A stretch of 64,000 nucleotides of DNA from Flavobacteriaceae bacterium UBA6268 (GCA_002440705.1 DJVA01000033.1:1-64000); one strand, 5' to 3'. Numbered from the stretch's first letter, positions 44,090-54,191 are shown. Numbers and translations are program-made. The notes: generated from the sequence alone by a model not told the origin.

Positions 44090-44112
44090 AAAAAACCCCA
44101 CCCAAGGTGGGG
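44090..44112 (-). terminator. Intrinsic terminator downstream of the YiaA-like gene (second of two)
   Basis: On the minus strand CCCCACC, loop TTG, GGTGGGG, then six T (44095-44090). It isolates the CPBP-like gene from the upstream gene. Confidence 0.85.
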
Positions 44113-44122
44113 TCTTCTCATC

Positions 44123-44151
44123 AAAACGGGCCGCATCTTTGATGCGGCCCG
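44123..44151 (-). terminator. Perfect 11-bp hairpin after the YiaA-like gene (first of two)
   Basis: CGGGCCGCATC (44127-44137) and GATGCGGCCCG (44141-44151) pair perfectly around three bases. On the minus strand four T follow. It lies 5 bases beyond the stop of the YiaA-like gene and forms a tandem terminator with the hairpin at 44090-44112. Confidence 0.8.
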
Positions 44152-44156
44152 TAGGT

Positions 44157-44639
44157 TCAATCTTCTTCAGTGGTATCGAACAATCGCAAGTCGCGGGTGT
44201 TCTTTTGAACAGCTACAGCGGCAAAAAGGCTTAAGGTAAAAGCCATGCCGTAAAATCCCTTTTCGCTCAGTTCCAGATCGGCATTCCACAGGCCAATTAC
44301 CAATAATAGAATGCTAGCGATGGTAGTAAACCAACTGATGCCGTAGTAGACTTCGGTTACAGGGATACCTTCTTGGCGGTCGCGGACACTTTTCTGCACC
44401 GAGACTACCGAGAACAATCCAAATAGTAAAATGGTAAAGTAATACCCTTTTTCATTCAACCACATGGATGCGTTCCAAAGTCCAATACAATAGGAGGCCA
44501 TCCCAACAAAAAGCGCAGTCCATGAGGCTGAGACAAATGCTGGAGAAGGACGACAGCCAAGGTGTTTCTTTTTGTGATCCATGTGTTCGATCAATGGGGC
44601 ATTGACAGGCTTTTTTTCTTTAAAAAATTGCGTTTCCAT
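44157..44639 (-). CDS. YiaA/YiaB two-helix-domain inner-membrane protein
   Basis: A 160-residue protein with four hydrophobic helices forming two similar pairs: [20 protein letters not shown] with [19 protein letters not shown], and [20 protein letters not shown] with [19 protein letters not shown]. Each pair has the GLWNA and EKG-[FY]-Y marks of the YiaAB domain. The function is unknown. Followed by two terminators. Confidence 0.85.
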   Translation of the reverse strand: METQFFKEKKPVNAPLIEHMDHKKKHLGCRPSPAFVSASWTALFVGMASYCIGLWNASMWLNEKGYYFTILLFGLFSVVSVQKSVRDRQEGIPVTEVYYGISWFTTIASILLLVIGLWNADLELSEKGFYGMAFTLSLFAAVAVQKNTRDLRLFDTTEED

Positions 44640-44792
44640 ATTGATTTGTTTTGATGATTATGAAACAAAAGTCACGCACAATTGGGTACGGAACAATCTT
44701 AAATAATTCAAATACTTACGATTTATCTATACAATAATTTTATATATATAATTATTTTTCAGTTATTTATAAAATCTATTTTTTACGTTTAA

Positions 44793-46253
44793 ATGCAATC
44801 AAATATTTCTATTGTAACACAATTTTCGGAATCCGATCGAGCGGAATTCATCTCTTTTCTTAAACAAAAAAACCGTAGAGGCGATGCCAAAAACATTGCA
44901 CTGTTTAAGCTTCTTTCCAAGGGGGCGCGCAAAGGATTGGACCAGAGGTTGTACGGACAGGACAATAAAAACGCGCTACATGCCCTAAACAAAAGGCTGC
45001 ATGATAATTTGATCGACTTTTTGGCTACGAAAAGTTTTGCACGGGAAACTTCGGAGGAAATGGAAATTCTGAAGTACTTGCTTGTGAGCCGTATTTTTTA
45101 TGAGCAGGGCCTTCCGCGACAAGCCCGAAAACTAGTACGGAAAGCTGAAAGCCTATCCAAACAGCACGATCTTTTTGCCATTTTAAACGAGGTTTACCAT
45201 ACCCGCATCCAATATGCCCACATGCACCCAGAGGATTTGTTGGAAGATATCTTGGAAGCATCCAATCAAAACCTCATTCATTTGCAAAAAGAGCAGCAAT
45301 TGAATGCCGCTTATGCCAAATTAAAAGCGTTACTTAAGGAAGGGCATTACCACTCTATCAACCAAATTGCCGAAACCGTCCTGGAAGAGTTCCACCTTTC
45401 CACGGCTTCTGGATTTACCTACAAATCGCTTTGGCAATTCATGAACTTACTAAGCAGTGCCGCTTCCGTAAAAAGGGACTATTACAGCTTTTCACCCATG
45501 TTATTGGAAATTTACGGGATGGTAGTCACTAAAAGTCAGTCGGAATCGAAGCATCTTTATTACCACATGGAAATCCTGCATCTCATGGCGGTGAATTATT
45601 TCCGAAATAAGGAATTTCAGAAATCGATGGAATTCGTCGTAGCTCTGGAGGCGTGCATGGACCTGCAACAGGGTACTTTCAAGCGCCGTTTTCAGGAAAA
45701 ATTGACCCTCATCAAAGCGTTGAACCTACAGTATAGCGGCAAGGCTCTCCAAGCGCTTGAAGTGCTATCGCACAACCCCACTGGCTCGTTGGACCTCGTT
45801 TTGGCCAAAGTGATGTCGCTGTTTCATCTTGAGCGCTATCGGGAAGCATATCAAGTGGTACGAAAATGCAATCATTCCAATAAGTGGTACGAGAAAAAAA
45901 TGGGACTCCTTTGGGTGTTGAAAAAGGAGATTATGGAATTGCTCCTACTTATGGAACTGGACAAACCCGATTTGGTTTTTAACCAATTAGAGCGTTTCCA
46001 AAAAAACTTCAGGAAAAAAATACATAAACTGGATGAAGGTCGCCTAGGGCCATTCATTAAATTAATTGCTTGGTATTATGAACATCCACAAGACGTAACC
46101 AAAGATGAATTTAAGGTGCGTGTTGAAAAAAGTTTTACCTGGAAGGCATCCAAGGCCGAGGATATTTTTGTGATGAGTTTTTACGCTTGGCTAAAATCGA
46201 AAATGGAGGCTCGCCCTCTTTACGGGACTACCCTGGAACTGGTAGATCGTTAA
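44793..46253 (+). CDS. Helical repeat protein of unknown function
   Basis: A 486-residue soluble protein, almost wholly alpha-helical, without signal or membrane segment. TPR-like helix pairs can be seen (YFRNKEFQKSMEFVVALEAC, LALNLQYSGKALQALEV type, FHLERYREAYQVVRKC). The opening part (SESDRAEFISFLKQKNRRGD) is charged. I do not recognise the family beyond similar flavobacterial hypotheticals. It is preceded by 150 bases of very AT-rich DNA. It precedes an M36 peptidase gene but is separated from it by 147 bases with a separate promoter. Confidence 0.8.
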   Translation: MQSNISIVTQFSESDRAEFISFLKQKNRRGDAKNIALFKLLSKGARKGLDQRLYGQDNKNALHALNKRLHDNLIDFLATKSFARETSEEMEILKYLLVSRIFYEQGLPRQARKLVRKAESLSKQHDLFAILNEVYHTRIQYAHMHPEDLLEDILEASNQNLIHLQKEQQLNAAYAKLKALLKEGHYHSINQIAETVLEEFHLSTASGFTYKSLWQFMNLLSSAASVKRDYYSFSPMLLEIYGMVVTKSQSESKHLYYHMEILHLMAVNYFRNKEFQKSMEFVVALEACMDLQQGTFKRRFQEKLTLIKALNLQYSGKALQALEVLSHNPTGSLDLVLAKVMSLFHLERYREAYQVVRKCNHSNKWYEKKMGLLWVLKKEIMELLLLMELDKPDLVFNQLERFQKNFRKKIHKLDEGRLGPFIKLIAWYYEHPQDVTKDEFKVRVEKSFTWKASKAEDIFVMSFYAWLKSKMEARPLYGTTLELVDR

Positions 46254-46321
46254 GGGCCTCGATTTAACAAAAATCCAAGGCCAACGTTTCCCCTAAAGGT
46301 CTTGTTTTTCAAAATGCTATC

Positions 46322-46348
46322 TTGCTTTAAAAGTTTCTTATATCTTTG
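46322..46348 (+). promoter_or_regulatory. Promoter of the M36 peptidase gene
   Basis: TATCTTTG at 46341-46348 matches TAnnTTTG exactly; TTG at 46322-46324 is 16 bases upstream, one less than the usual minimum. The ATG is at 46401. Confidence 0.55.
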
Positions 46349-46400
46349 GGAATTACAAAAATTGAAACCAAAAAACCTAAGACTTTCTTTTTTCCAAAAC

Positions 46401-48542
46401 ATGAAAAAATTGTACTCCCTACTATTTGCTGTGGCACTTTCCATTCAGGTATTGCCAGCACAAAACAAACAACAAGTAGCCACTGCTTGGCTTCAGTCTC
46501 AATTCAACAATTTAAAGTCCCAACAAGCCTTTCGGGTTAATTTTAGCCATAAAGGCCCTTCTGGGGAAACGTTCCGTTTTGCCCATACCGTTAATGGTAT
46601 CGAAGTGTGGGGTTCGTCTGTTGCAGTCCACGTTTCACCCAAAAATACGGTTACTTACCATTCCACTACCTACGAAGACGACATTGAAACCATAGATACC
46701 ACTCCTTCTCTTTCGGCAAGCGATGCCTTAAATTATGCGAAGGGAGCATTGCAGATTGATGAAATAATTCAGAGCGAGACCAAACTTTACGTCTACCAAC
46801 TACAGGACGCAACCACATTAATCTATCGTGTAACTACAGTGTCGTCAGAGTTACCGGGCTACTGGGAAACCCTTGTTGATGCCAAAAGTGGTTCCATTAT
46901 AAGTATGAAGGATATTTCGGTTTACGAAAAAAGTACCCGCCCTAAAAACACAGGGGTAAAGCACACTGTTTTAAGGGAAAGCCGAACGGGGGCTCCTTTT
47001 GTGGTGTTAACAGATGGAACGGCCATGGTTTACGATCCCGATCCGTTGACCAAAACCTTAAGCACCTACGGAGGTGATTACGTAGACAACAACGACAATA
47101 CTAATGCCGCACTAGATGCGGCCAGAACCGCCGTAACCCTTTTGGGTATTGAATTTGACGGTGTCAATTACCGTTTAAGGGGTCCTTATGCGGAGATTGC
47201 AGAATTGCAAGCTCCTTCCACGGGTCTTTTTCTACAGCCTTCCTCAGATTTCAGTTTTACAAGGGACGCCCAGGGCTTTGAAGCCGCCAATGTGTACTAC
47301 CATCTGGACAAAAGCATCCGCTACGTAAATGTTGATTTAGGGATTCCCTGCGTGTCACTCTTCAACAATGGAGTCGTTCGGTATGACCCCCATGCGTTCA
47401 ATGGTGCAGACAACTCCTCTTACGGGGGGGGTAACCTAAATTTTGGCGAAGGAGGTGTGGACGATGCCGAAGATATGGATGTCATCCTCCATGAATTGGG
47501 CCATGGCCTTCATGATTGGATTACCAACGGGAACCTTTCCCAAGTAAATGGATTAAGCGAAGGATGTGGCGATTACTGGGCCAATTCCTACAAAAGAAGT
47601 TTGGGCTATTGGCAAGAAACAGACCAACAGTACTACTGGGTATTTGGATGGGATGGACACAATCCTTTCTGGTCTGGGCGCATTACCAATTATGGAGCCA
47701 CCTATCCAGGAGGCCTAACAGGCGCAATTCACACCGACGGCCAGATCTGGGCCTCCGTTTTGATGGAAATTTGGGAACTGATAGGCAAGGACAAATTAGA
47801 CACCGCTTTTTTGGAAGGTTTGGCCATGACCAATAGTGGTACCAACCAGCAACAAGCTGCCATCGCCGTTCGCCAAGCAGCAATTGATATGGGGTATTCG
47901 TGTGATGACATCAATGCCATGACCGATCGCTTTGAAGCCAGGGGCTACCTATTGCCTACCTACATTTGTGATCCAGAGCCTTGTGGTGTTACGTCTATTG
48001 CTGTTTCAAATATTTCAGCTTGTGATGACAACGGAACCCCTAACGACTCTAGTGACGACTTTTTTACAGCCGATGTAACGGTAACATTTGAAAACGCACC
48101 TTCTTCTGGCACCCTTGAAATATCTGGGGATGGAGTTGCTTCAGTTTCCGCTTCTGGTTTACCCTCCCCATATACCTTTGTGGGAGTAGTATTTGCCGCT
48201 GACGGAAGTGCTATCGATTTGACTGCAGCTTTCTCAGATGAAGTGGATTGCACCATGAACGAGCCCAATGCAGGAACTGCACCAGAATCCTGCAGCACCC
48301 TTGGGGTGACGGATCAAACCGTTTCTGAAGTAGTTATTTATCCCAATCCAGCAGAAAGTACTATTGTGGTTGGGAACTTAAAAGATCTGGTAAATGTTAC
48401 CATTTACAACCTATTGGGTCAAAGAATTTTGGAGCGTACCATAGGCCCTAATACCAACACAGTGGATGTTTCCAATTTAGCCATGGGAACCTACCTGGTA
48501 AGGGTGAACCATCAGGTAATTCGATTGGTCATCAAGTACTAA
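46401..48542 (+). CDS. Secreted M36 (fungalysin) zinc metallopeptidase with T9SS tail
   Basis: A 713-residue protease. Signal peptide MKKLYSLLFAVALSIQVLPAQ, an FTP-type propeptide (about 25-200), and the catalytic domain with HELGH at 364-368 and the distal Glu in LSEGCGDYWANS. Then comes a beta domain with Cys and Asp-rich loops (DDNGTPNDSSDDFF), and the last 75 residues form a T9SS type A domain (IYPNPAESTIVV, VTIYNLLGQRIL, MGTYLVRV). It degrades extracellular protein. ATG 46401 starts the signal peptide; a longer in-frame start at 46302 is rejected, as it would lie before the promoter. Confidence 0.92.
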   Translation: MKKLYSLLFAVALSIQVLPAQNKQQVATAWLQSQFNNLKSQQAFRVNFSHKGPSGETFRFAHTVNGIEVWGSSVAVHVSPKNTVTYHSTTYEDDIETIDTTPSLSASDALNYAKGALQIDEIIQSETKLYVYQLQDATTLIYRVTTVSSELPGYWETLVDAKSGSIISMKDISVYEKSTRPKNTGVKHTVLRESRTGAPFVVLTDGTAMVYDPDPLTKTLSTYGGDYVDNNDNTNAALDAARTAVTLLGIEFDGVNYRLRGPYAEIAELQAPSTGLFLQPSSDFSFTRDAQGFEAANVYYHLDKSIRYVNVDLGIPCVSLFNNGVVRYDPHAFNGADNSSYGGGNLNFGEGGVDDAEDMDVILHELGHGLHDWITNGNLSQVNGLSEGCGDYWANSYKRSLGYWQETDQQYYWVFGWDGHNPFWSGRITNYGATYPGGLTGAIHTDGQIWASVLMEIWELIGKDKLDTAFLEGLAMTNSGTNQQQAAIAVRQAAIDMGYSCDDINAMTDRFEARGYLLPTYICDPEPCGVTSIAVSNISACDDNGTPNDSSDDFFTADVTVTFENAPSSGTLEISGDGVASVSASGLPSPYTFVGVVFAADGSAIDLTAAFSDEVDCTMNEPNAGTAPESCSTLGVTDQTVSEVVIYPNPAESTIVVGNLKDLVNVTIYNLLGQRILERTIGPNTNTVDVSNLAMGTYLVRVNHQVIRLVIKY

Positions 48543-48564
48543 AACCATTCGTTTTTAAAAAACG

Positions 48565-48636
48565 AAACACCACCCAGAAACCCTCTTCATTGGCTTAAAG
48601 AGGACGGCATCTTAACCGACAATCTGGGTGGTGTTT
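48565..48636. terminator. Long stem-loop between convergent M36 and cyclase-fold genes
   Basis: AAACACCACCCAGA (48565-48578) and TCTGGGTGGTGTTT (48623-48636) pair over 14 bases with no mismatch. The 44-base loop contains a nested CCTCTT/AAGAGG stem (48582-48587 with 48598-48603). No strong T-run on the plus strand follows, so it may be a structured 3' element, a processing site or a bidirectional terminator. Confidence 0.5.
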
Positions 48637-48652
48637 AACCAACCTAAACTAT

Positions 48653-48683
48653 TTGCAACTTAAAAGTACGAGGGAAGTTGCAA
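48653..48683. repeat. Inverted repeat TTGCAACTT/AAGTTGCAA in the same intergenic region
   Basis: TTGCAACTT (48653-48661) pairs with AAGTTGCAA (48675-48683). An overlapping GAGGG/CCCTC pair (48670-48674 and 48684-48688) could form instead or as a pseudoknot. AAAGTACGAG at 48663-48672 recurs at 48713-48722, up to the stop codon of the minus-strand gene. Confidence 0.55.
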
Positions 48684-48722
48684 CCCTCAAAATCATGTAG
48701 CACCGCATATATAAAGTACGAG

Positions 48723-50027
48723 TTATTGAGCCCCCACTTTACTCAAAAACTGAATGTCATTTTCAACAGTTAGCAATAGTACACTGGTGGCTGTACAAAA
48801 TACCGGGCTGGTTATACAATGGTGGCCATTCCAGCTACCATCCTCATTTTGAATTTTCAGGATGCGTCCGCTCATATCTTCATACCATTCCTTCCAGTCT
48901 TTGTCGCGATTGACCATTAAGGACTCTCCCGTTTGGAGGTAGCTAAGGAACTCTTCCCCGCCATTGTTCCCAAAGCCATTCATTACATCATCACGTTGGG
49001 CAGTATTTTTTCCAGATTGGTATACATTGTAGGAAGTCGTATATCCCATGGCCGTTGTTTCATCATAACCTATTTTGCGAAGGTTTTCTACGGTAATGGG
49101 AGCCGTTTTGTCCAATTTACCCTCTTTCTTGGCCTTATTGACAATTTCCTCAACTTCGCGAGCTTCCTTGGCGCTGGCCCTAAGACTGTTGCTAACGGCA
49201 TACAGCATTACTCCAGCGCCATCCTCGGTACGAATGTCTCCGGTTTCGGAATCGTAATTGCCCTTCTGGTAATTTTTTGACCGCTCCAAAACCTCTTCAT
49301 TTACCTTAACTCCAACGGCATCCGCCGATTCCAAGGCACTTAAAGCCAAACCACTTTGAAGTACACCAGCCCATCCAGCCCCTTTTTGCCTTCCGGCAGC
49401 ATCGGTACCCAATTCAATTTTGGCTACACAAATATCCAAGCAGCGAGCAATCCGCTTTTCGTCCAACCCCTTTAACTTACGATCCAAAAGATTGGATAGT
49501 AGCTGTGCGGTAAGAACCGCATCGATGTTTTGCCCCAATTTGGTTTGGATCTGGGTGCCACGAACCTCGGTAATGTATTCAGCATTTTTGGGAGTGGCCT
49601 CCACAGTTTCGAGCAAATAGTCTAGGGCCCGTTTCAAATTATTGGCATATTTCCCCTCAGAAATAGTGGTGCCGCTTCTCAAATACGCCATGGCAACCAT
49701 GGAAGTAGTTGCCGGATCGGCATTTACAGCATGCGGATCCATCAAATACTGAGCGCTGTGCGTACCGGCTCCATACCCCCCAGAGGGCAGTTGGGCATCA
49801 CTCAGCCAAGATAGGCCGTCCCGGACGGATAGGTTTACATTTTCTTCTGTCATAAACACCTTAAAATCGTCGGAGGATTGTTCTCCCATCAGGGTCATAA
49901 AGACACAGCCATCAATAGGCTTCAAGGTTCGTTTAGTAGTAGCATAGGCCGAAGGATTCTCTTTAATGGCCAACCAAAACCCTAGGGCAAATATAGGAAC
50001 AGCCACCAACATCAATTTTGTTTTCAT
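48723..50027 (-). CDS. Prenyltransferase/squalene-oxidase-fold protein of unknown function
   Basis: A 434-residue protein with N-terminal membrane-anchor or signal segment (MKTKLMLVAVPIFALGFWLA). The body has helical-barrel repeats resembling the terpenoid cyclase/prenyltransferase superfamily: GLSWLSDAQLPSGGYGAG, TTSMVAMAYLRSG and the C-terminal ILKIQNEDGSWNGHHCITSP followed by TATSVLLLTVE, a typical QN-x-DGSW repeat. The DxDD catalytic motif of squalene cyclases is not seen, so it is probably not a cyclase. ATG 50027 is used. Confidence 0.75.
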   Translation of the reverse strand: MKTKLMLVAVPIFALGFWLAIKENPSAYATTKRTLKPIDGCVFMTLMGEQSSDDFKVFMTEENVNLSVRDGLSWLSDAQLPSGGYGAGTHSAQYLMDPHAVNADPATTSMVAMAYLRSGTTISEGKYANNLKRALDYLLETVEATPKNAEYITEVRGTQIQTKLGQNIDAVLTAQLLSNLLDRKLKGLDEKRIARCLDICVAKIELGTDAAGRQKGAGWAGVLQSGLALSALESADAVGVKVNEEVLERSKNYQKGNYDSETGDIRTEDGAGVMLYAVSNSLRASAKEAREVEEIVNKAKKEGKLDKTAPITVENLRKIGYDETTAMGYTTSYNVYQSGKNTAQRDDVMNGFGNNGGEEFLSYLQTGESLMVNRDKDWKEWYEDMSGRILKIQNEDGSWNGHHCITSPVFCTATSVLLLTVENDIQFLSKVGAQ

Positions 50028-50218
50028 ATCGAGTGTTTTTGAAATTCCTTCCGAAAGTAATGCTGTCCCTTCTTCATTAAAAACAATACTGAGGCAACAC
50101 GTCTTTTGGTTGAGCCAAAGAACCCCACCCATAAAGTTTTAACAAAACATTAAAAGAACTGGAGTTAAACCATTGCCAACCTAAAAGGTCATAATGCTGA
50201 ACCTTAAATTTAAAAATC

Positions 50219-50656
50219 ATGAAAAATACCTTATTGATTTGCGCAATGCTTGTGGCATTTGGAATAAATGCCCAACCAGGTCCCGGACCGGAATTTCAAA
50301 ACAAAAAAGAAAAAAGGGAACTCCTCAAAGACCTTTCCCCACAACAACGAGCTGAGCTTCGAACCAAACAAATGACCTTGGACTTAGACCTTACCAAGGC
50401 ACAGCAGGAGAAAATCCTTCAATGGAATCTGGAAAACGAAAATAAAAGAGAAACCATGAAGCAGGAGCGCGAAGCAGCAAAAGAACTTACCAAGGATCAA
50501 CTCTTTGAGCTCAAAAAAGCCCATTTGGACTATGAAATTGCAATGAAGCAAAAGCTCAAATCCATCCTCACTGAAGAACAAATGGCCAAATTTGAGAAAA
50601 AAAGGGAGCACCACCCAGGCAAGAAAGGAGCCATGAAAAAACAGCCTAGAGGATAA
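50219..50656 (+). CDS. Small exported helical protein (Spy/CpxP-like)
   Basis: A 145-residue protein with signal peptide (MKNTLLICAMLVAFGINAQ) and a strongly charged helical mature part (LRTKQMTLDLDLTKAQQEKI, YEIAMKQKLKSILTEEQMAKF). It resembles periplasmic LTxxQ-type chaperone-like proteins: LSPQQRAEL and LTEEQMAKFE. The C-terminal tail is basic with His/Lys/Gly. A similar smaller protein follows, so the pair may act on envelope stress. Confidence 0.7.
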   Translation: MKNTLLICAMLVAFGINAQPGPGPEFQNKKEKRELLKDLSPQQRAELRTKQMTLDLDLTKAQQEKILQWNLENENKRETMKQEREAAKELTKDQLFELKKAHLDYEIAMKQKLKSILTEEQMAKFEKKREHHPGKKGAMKKQPRG

Positions 50657-50731
50657 TTACTTTTTTGGCTTGGTTTTTGGATTGTTATTTTCAAATTAGT
50701 TACATTCGTAACTTTAAAACCACTAAAAAAG

Positions 50732-51085
50732 ATGAAAAATTTATTTAAGATTATTGCTTTTTCCTTTGTCATGTTTTTAGGCATGAGTACTATGAGCGGC
50801 CAAACCCTAAAACAGGATCAAAACAGTCCAGAGGTAATCGCCAAACAAAAAACGGCTGACCTTAGCGATAAATTAGGGTTGAATGGTGATCAGCAACGTG
50901 CAGTTTTTCGTGCCCTTGTGGTTAAGGAAAACAGCTATGCCAAGGACATAAATGGTAAGGACCTTTCAAATGCCAACGTTATGGCCGCTAAGAAAAAATA
51001 CGACGCCACTTTGGACGAGAATATGAAAAAGGCACTTACCGAAGAGCAATACAAAAGATGGTTAACTATTAAAGACGATCAATAA
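50732..51085 (+). CDS. Small exported helical protein, related in plan to its neighbour
   Basis: A 117-residue protein with signal peptide ending STMSGQ. Mature helices LSDKLGLNGDQQRAVFRALV and MKKALTEEQYKRWLTI again give LTEEQ and a Q-rich turn, as in Spy/LTXXQ-like proteins. A possible promoter lies at TTG 50682-50684 and TACATTCG 50701-50708 (16 bases apart). It is followed by a bidirectional terminator shared with hemL. Confidence 0.7.
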   Translation: MKNLFKIIAFSFVMFLGMSTMSGQTLKQDQNSPEVIAKQKTADLSDKLGLNGDQQRAVFRALVVKENSYAKDINGKDLSNANVMAAKKKYDATLDENMKKALTEEQYKRWLTIKDDQ

Positions 51086-51107
51086 AACACAACATCCAAA
51101 ATGTAAA

Positions 51108-51132
51108 AGGCTCCAAATTGGGGCCTTTTTTT
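51108..51132. terminator. Bidirectional terminator between the small exported protein gene and hemL
   Basis: AGGCTCC (51108-51114) pairs with GGGGCCT (51120-51126), including one G-U, with loop AAATT and seven T. The A-run on the left serves the opposite strand. It touches the hemL stop codon. Confidence 0.8.
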
Positions 51133-52420
51133 ATAGGGATAAGGCAACCCTCTTACTTGCTTCCAGTGTTTGGTCCAGATCATGATACGTCAATGCATCG
51201 CACAAAAACCAAGTCTCAAAAGCACTCGGGGCCAAATAAATCCCTTCATTGAGCATTCCGTGAAAATACGTTCTAAATTTTCCGCCATGTGCGGCTTTGG
51301 ACGCTGTTTCAAAATTGGTTACGGGTGTTTCCGAGAAATGTACGGAGATCATGGAGCCCACTCTATTAATCGTATGGATAACACCGGCATTAATAAAACC
51401 CTCAATAAGGCCCTTTTCTAAATAGGCTGTTTTCTGTTCCAAAGAGTCATAGATACCTGAATTCTGGTGTAGTTCAGAAAGCATGGCCAATCCTGCAGCC
51501 ATCGCTAATGGATTTCCACTAAGGGTTCCTGCTTGGTAAATGGGCCCATCGGGAGCAAGATGCCCCATGATGGCATCACTGGATGCAAATGCACCTACAG
51601 GAAGCCCCCCTCCAATAACCTTTCCAAATGCAACAATATCGGCAGCCACATGGTAGCGTTCTTGAGCTCCACCAGCAGCTAAACGAAAACCAGTCATAAC
51701 CTCATCAAATATCAAAAGCATTCCACAGGCATCGCAGAGTTCCCGGAGCCCCTGCAGAAAGCCAGCTTTTGGCGGAATACATCCCATGTTTCCCGCAACA
51801 GGTTCGAGGATGATTGCGGCAATTTCATCAGGATGGTTTGCGACAATTTCCCTAACATCCTCCAAATCGTTGAAATGAGCCAAAAGGGTATCCTTTGCGG
51901 TACCTTGGGTGACCCCTGGACTATTTGGAGTCCCAAAAGTTACTGCACCACTCCCTGCTTGGATAAGAAAGGCATCACTATGGCCATGATAGCATCCTGA
52001 AAACTTGATGATTTTGTCCCTTCCGGTATAGCCTCTTGCCAATCGAACCGCACTCATGCAGGCTTCAGTACCGCTATTTACAAACCGGATTTTATCCATG
52101 TTCGGAATCATTTTCACTGCAAGCTCAGCAATTTCTGTTTCAATCTCGGTGGGCATTCCAAAGGAAGTTCCCAATTTTGTTTTTTCGATGATGGCCTCCA
52201 CCACTTTTGGATGTGCATGTCCCAAAATCATGGGGCCCCATGAATTGATGTAATCGATGAAGCGGTTTCCATCAACATCCTGTAAATAGGGGCCTTTGGC
52301 ACTTTTAACAAAAATTGGGGTCCCTCCCACTGCCTTGAAGGCTCTTACGGGGGAATTGACACCGCCTGGAATTACCTTTTGGGCTTCCTTGAAAAGCGTG
52401 CTGCTTCTTTGATAAATCAT
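51131..52420 (-). CDS. hemL: Glutamate-1-semialdehyde 2,1-aminomutase
   Basis: A 429-residue PLP enzyme making 5-aminolevulinate for tetrapyrrole synthesis. Signatures: [20 protein letters not shown] at the N-terminus, [45 protein letters not shown] and the PLP-Lys region [16 protein letters not shown]. The length is typical. It is 6 bases downstream of the LysM protein gene on the same strand, so probably in one transcript. Confidence 0.97.
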   Translation of the reverse strand: MIYQRSSTLFKEAQKVIPGGVNSPVRAFKAVGGTPIFVKSAKGPYLQDVDGNRFIDYINSWGPMILGHAHPKVVEAIIEKTKLGTSFGMPTEIETEIAELAVKMIPNMDKIRFVNSGTEACMSAVRLARGYTGRDKIIKFSGCYHGHSDAFLIQAGSGAVTFGTPNSPGVTQGTAKDTLLAHFNDLEDVREIVANHPDEIAAIILEPVAGNMGCIPPKAGFLQGLRELCDACGMLLIFDEVMTGFRLAAGGAQERYHVAADIVAFGKVIGGGLPVGAFASSDAIMGHLAPDGPIYQAGTLSGNPLAMAAGLAMLSELHQNSGIYDSLEQKTAYLEKGLIEGFINAGVIHTINRVGSMISVHFSETPVTNFETASKAAHGGKFRTYFHGMLNEGIYLAPSAFETWFLCDALTYHDLDQTLEASKRVALSL

Positions 52421-52426
52421 GAAAAA

Positions 52427-53266
52427 CTAACGGTTTTTTATAGGGTGTAAATATAACACTTGCCCTATGGAAATGGTATTGGAAAGCAACCCATTGTATT
52501 CCTTGAGCGATTCGACAGTGATGTTAAAACGCCTAGCAATACTGTAGAGGGTGTCTCCTTTTTTTACAGTATAGGTACTTATTTTTGAGTCATCGGTCGT
52601 TATGATTTGTACAGCATCTCCCAAAACTTCCTTATCGAATCGGTCTAGGTTATTTTTTTCGATGATATCTATCAATTTTGCCGGATACCTAGGGTCGGTA
52701 GCATAACCAGCCTTTTTAAGGCCATGTGCCCAAGCTTTATAATCGTCCTTTCGCAATTTGAACAAATCCTGGTAACGACTCCGCTCAGTTAAAAAGAGGG
52801 AATGATCCCTAAACGAATACTTTGGATCTTTGTACTTTCGGAAACATTCCCCTTTTAGGTCATCGTCGTGATAGACTTTGTCGCCAGTCCAATTGTGGCA
52901 TTTAATCCCAAAGTGGTTGTTGGCTTTTTGAGTAAGCTCCCCTTTTCCAGCACCACTTTCCAAAATTCCTTGCGCCAGAGTAATGCTTGCAGGGATTCCA
53001 TACTGGAGCATTTCCTCCTTGGCAATTGCATTGTAGGTATCAATATAGGCCCCAACGATCTCGGCATAAGTTGCATTTGCGGGAAGTGTTTCGATTTTAG
53101 ATTCGTCCGTGGTATTGGGAAGAGTCTCGTCGATGGCCTTAGTTTCCTTAGGGATAATAACGCGTTCCGTCTTCGTCCTAGGCGTTTTTTCCATTACTTT
53201 TTTCTTCGATTTACAACCAACGGCCAATAGTGACAGTATCCCAAGCAAGTAAATACTTTGCTTCAT
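52427..53266 (-). CDS. Glucosaminidase/LysM lipoprotein
   Basis: A 279-residue lipoprotein ([18 protein letters not shown], acylated Cys at 18). The GH73-type domain (about 95-215) has [20 protein letters not shown] with the likely catalytic Glu and [22 protein letters not shown]-terminal LysM domain follows ([20 protein letters not shown] through LYLHPIKNR). It probably trims peptidoglycan from the outer-membrane side. It lies between the PLP deaminase gene and hemL with gaps of 4 and 6 bases. Confidence 0.93.
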   Translation of the reverse strand: MKQSIYLLGILSLLAVGCKSKKKVMEKTPRTKTERVIIPKETKAIDETLPNTTDESKIETLPANATYAEIVGAYIDTYNAIAKEEMLQYGIPASITLAQGILESGAGKGELTQKANNHFGIKCHNWTGDKVYHDDDLKGECFRKYKDPKYSFRDHSLFLTERSRYQDLFKLRKDDYKAWAHGLKKAGYATDPRYPAKLIDIIEKNNLDRFDKEVLGDAVQIITTDDSKISTYTVKKGDTLYSIARRFNITVESLKEYNGLLSNTISIGQVLYLHPIKNR

Positions 53267-53270
53267 GTTA

Positions 53271-54191
53271 TCATTCGATTTGAGGTAAATGTTTCTTTTT
53301 CAATAATTGATTCATACCCTGTATCCCTTGTAGGCCTCCGGTATGGATGGCTAAAATACGGCTATTTTTTTTCAGTCTGCCATCTTCAAGCAACTTCAAG
53401 AGTCCATACATCATTTTTCCGGTATAAATAGGATCGAGCGGGATTTCTGTATTTTTTTTGAATTCGTTGATAAAACGCACCAATTTATGGTCTATTTTAC
53501 CATAACCCCCAAAAGTATGGTCTTCCACTACAGAATAATTGTGTTTGGCGGTGTATCTATCAATCGTAGTTTGATGCAATACCCCCTTAAGCGCCGAAAA
53601 CCCTATGATGTGTTGGTGCTTTGCTGCCGAACGAACCAACCCTGCCATAGTGCCACCAGTCCCAACAGCTACCGCAATGGTGTTGAAGTTAATGGTCCTT
53701 TCCGAAAGTATATACTCGCAGCCTTTAACCGCCAGTGCATTGGTCCCCCCCTCAGGTAACCAATAAAAATCCCCAAATGCTTCTTTTAAATTTTTCAAAA
53801 AAGTGTCCTTTTCCTTAAAGCGGTATTCTTCCCTTGACACAAAATAAAGCTCCATGCCACAATCCCTAGCAAATGAAAGGGTAGGATTCAGTTCAAAATT
53901 ATGGGCCAATTCATCCCCACGAATCACCCCAATGGTCTTAAACCCCATTTCCTTTCCTACTGCTGCAAGCGCCGCAATGTGATTGGAATAAGCCCCACCA
54001 AACGAAAGTAGGGTTTTGTAGCCCTTGTTACGGGCCTCTATAATATTGTAATACAGTTTTCTGTATTTGTTCCCAGAAATATGGGGATGAATCAAATCTT
54101 CCCTTAAAACATGGAGTACAACCCCAGGGTATCCCAAGAAATCCAAAGTAACAACCTGTAAGGGAGTATCCATTTCCTTAAAACGAAACAT
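53271..54191 (-). CDS. 1-aminocyclopropane-1-carboxylate deaminase / D-cysteine desulfhydrase family protein
   Basis: A 306-residue PLP enzyme of the Trp-synthase-beta fold. The PLP-Lys region is [16 protein letters not shown], followed by [38 protein letters not shown], and [12 protein letters not shown], which binds the phosphate. These match ACC deaminase/D-Cys desulfhydrase proteins; the true substrate is not decided. ATG 54191 is used; Met7 (54173) is an alternative. First gene of the three-gene minus-strand set ending with hemL. Confidence 0.85.
   Translation of the reverse strand: MFRFKEMDTPLQVVTLDFLGYPGVVLHVLREDLIHPHISGNKYRKLYYNIIEARNKGYKTLLSFGGAYSNHIAALAAVGKEMGFKTIGVIRGDELAHNFELNPTLSFARDCGMELYFVSREEYRFKEKDTFLKNLKEAFGDFYWLPEGGTNALAVKGCEYILSERTINFNTIAVAVGTGGTMAGLVRSAAKHQHIIGFSALKGVLHQTTIDRYTAKHNYSVVEDHTFGGYGKIDHKLVRFINEFKKNTEIPLDPIYTGKMMYGLLKLLEDGRLKKNSRILAIHTGGLQGIQGMNQLLKKKHLPQIE

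Noticed and set aside
44640..44792. AT-rich stretch with TATATATA as an origin or mobile-element edge
   Set aside because: No repeats of DnaA-box type, no inverted ends and no transposase nearby; it reads as an AT-rich promoter region.
46255..46282. Hairpin GGCCT...AGGCC after the helical repeat gene as a terminator
   Set aside because: The stem has a bulge and no T-run follows, so it is too weak to call.
50028..50218. Possible coding extension of the cyclase-fold gene upstream of 50027
   Set aside because: The in-frame extension lacks an export signal, whereas the ATG at 50027 begins a normal signal or anchor segment.
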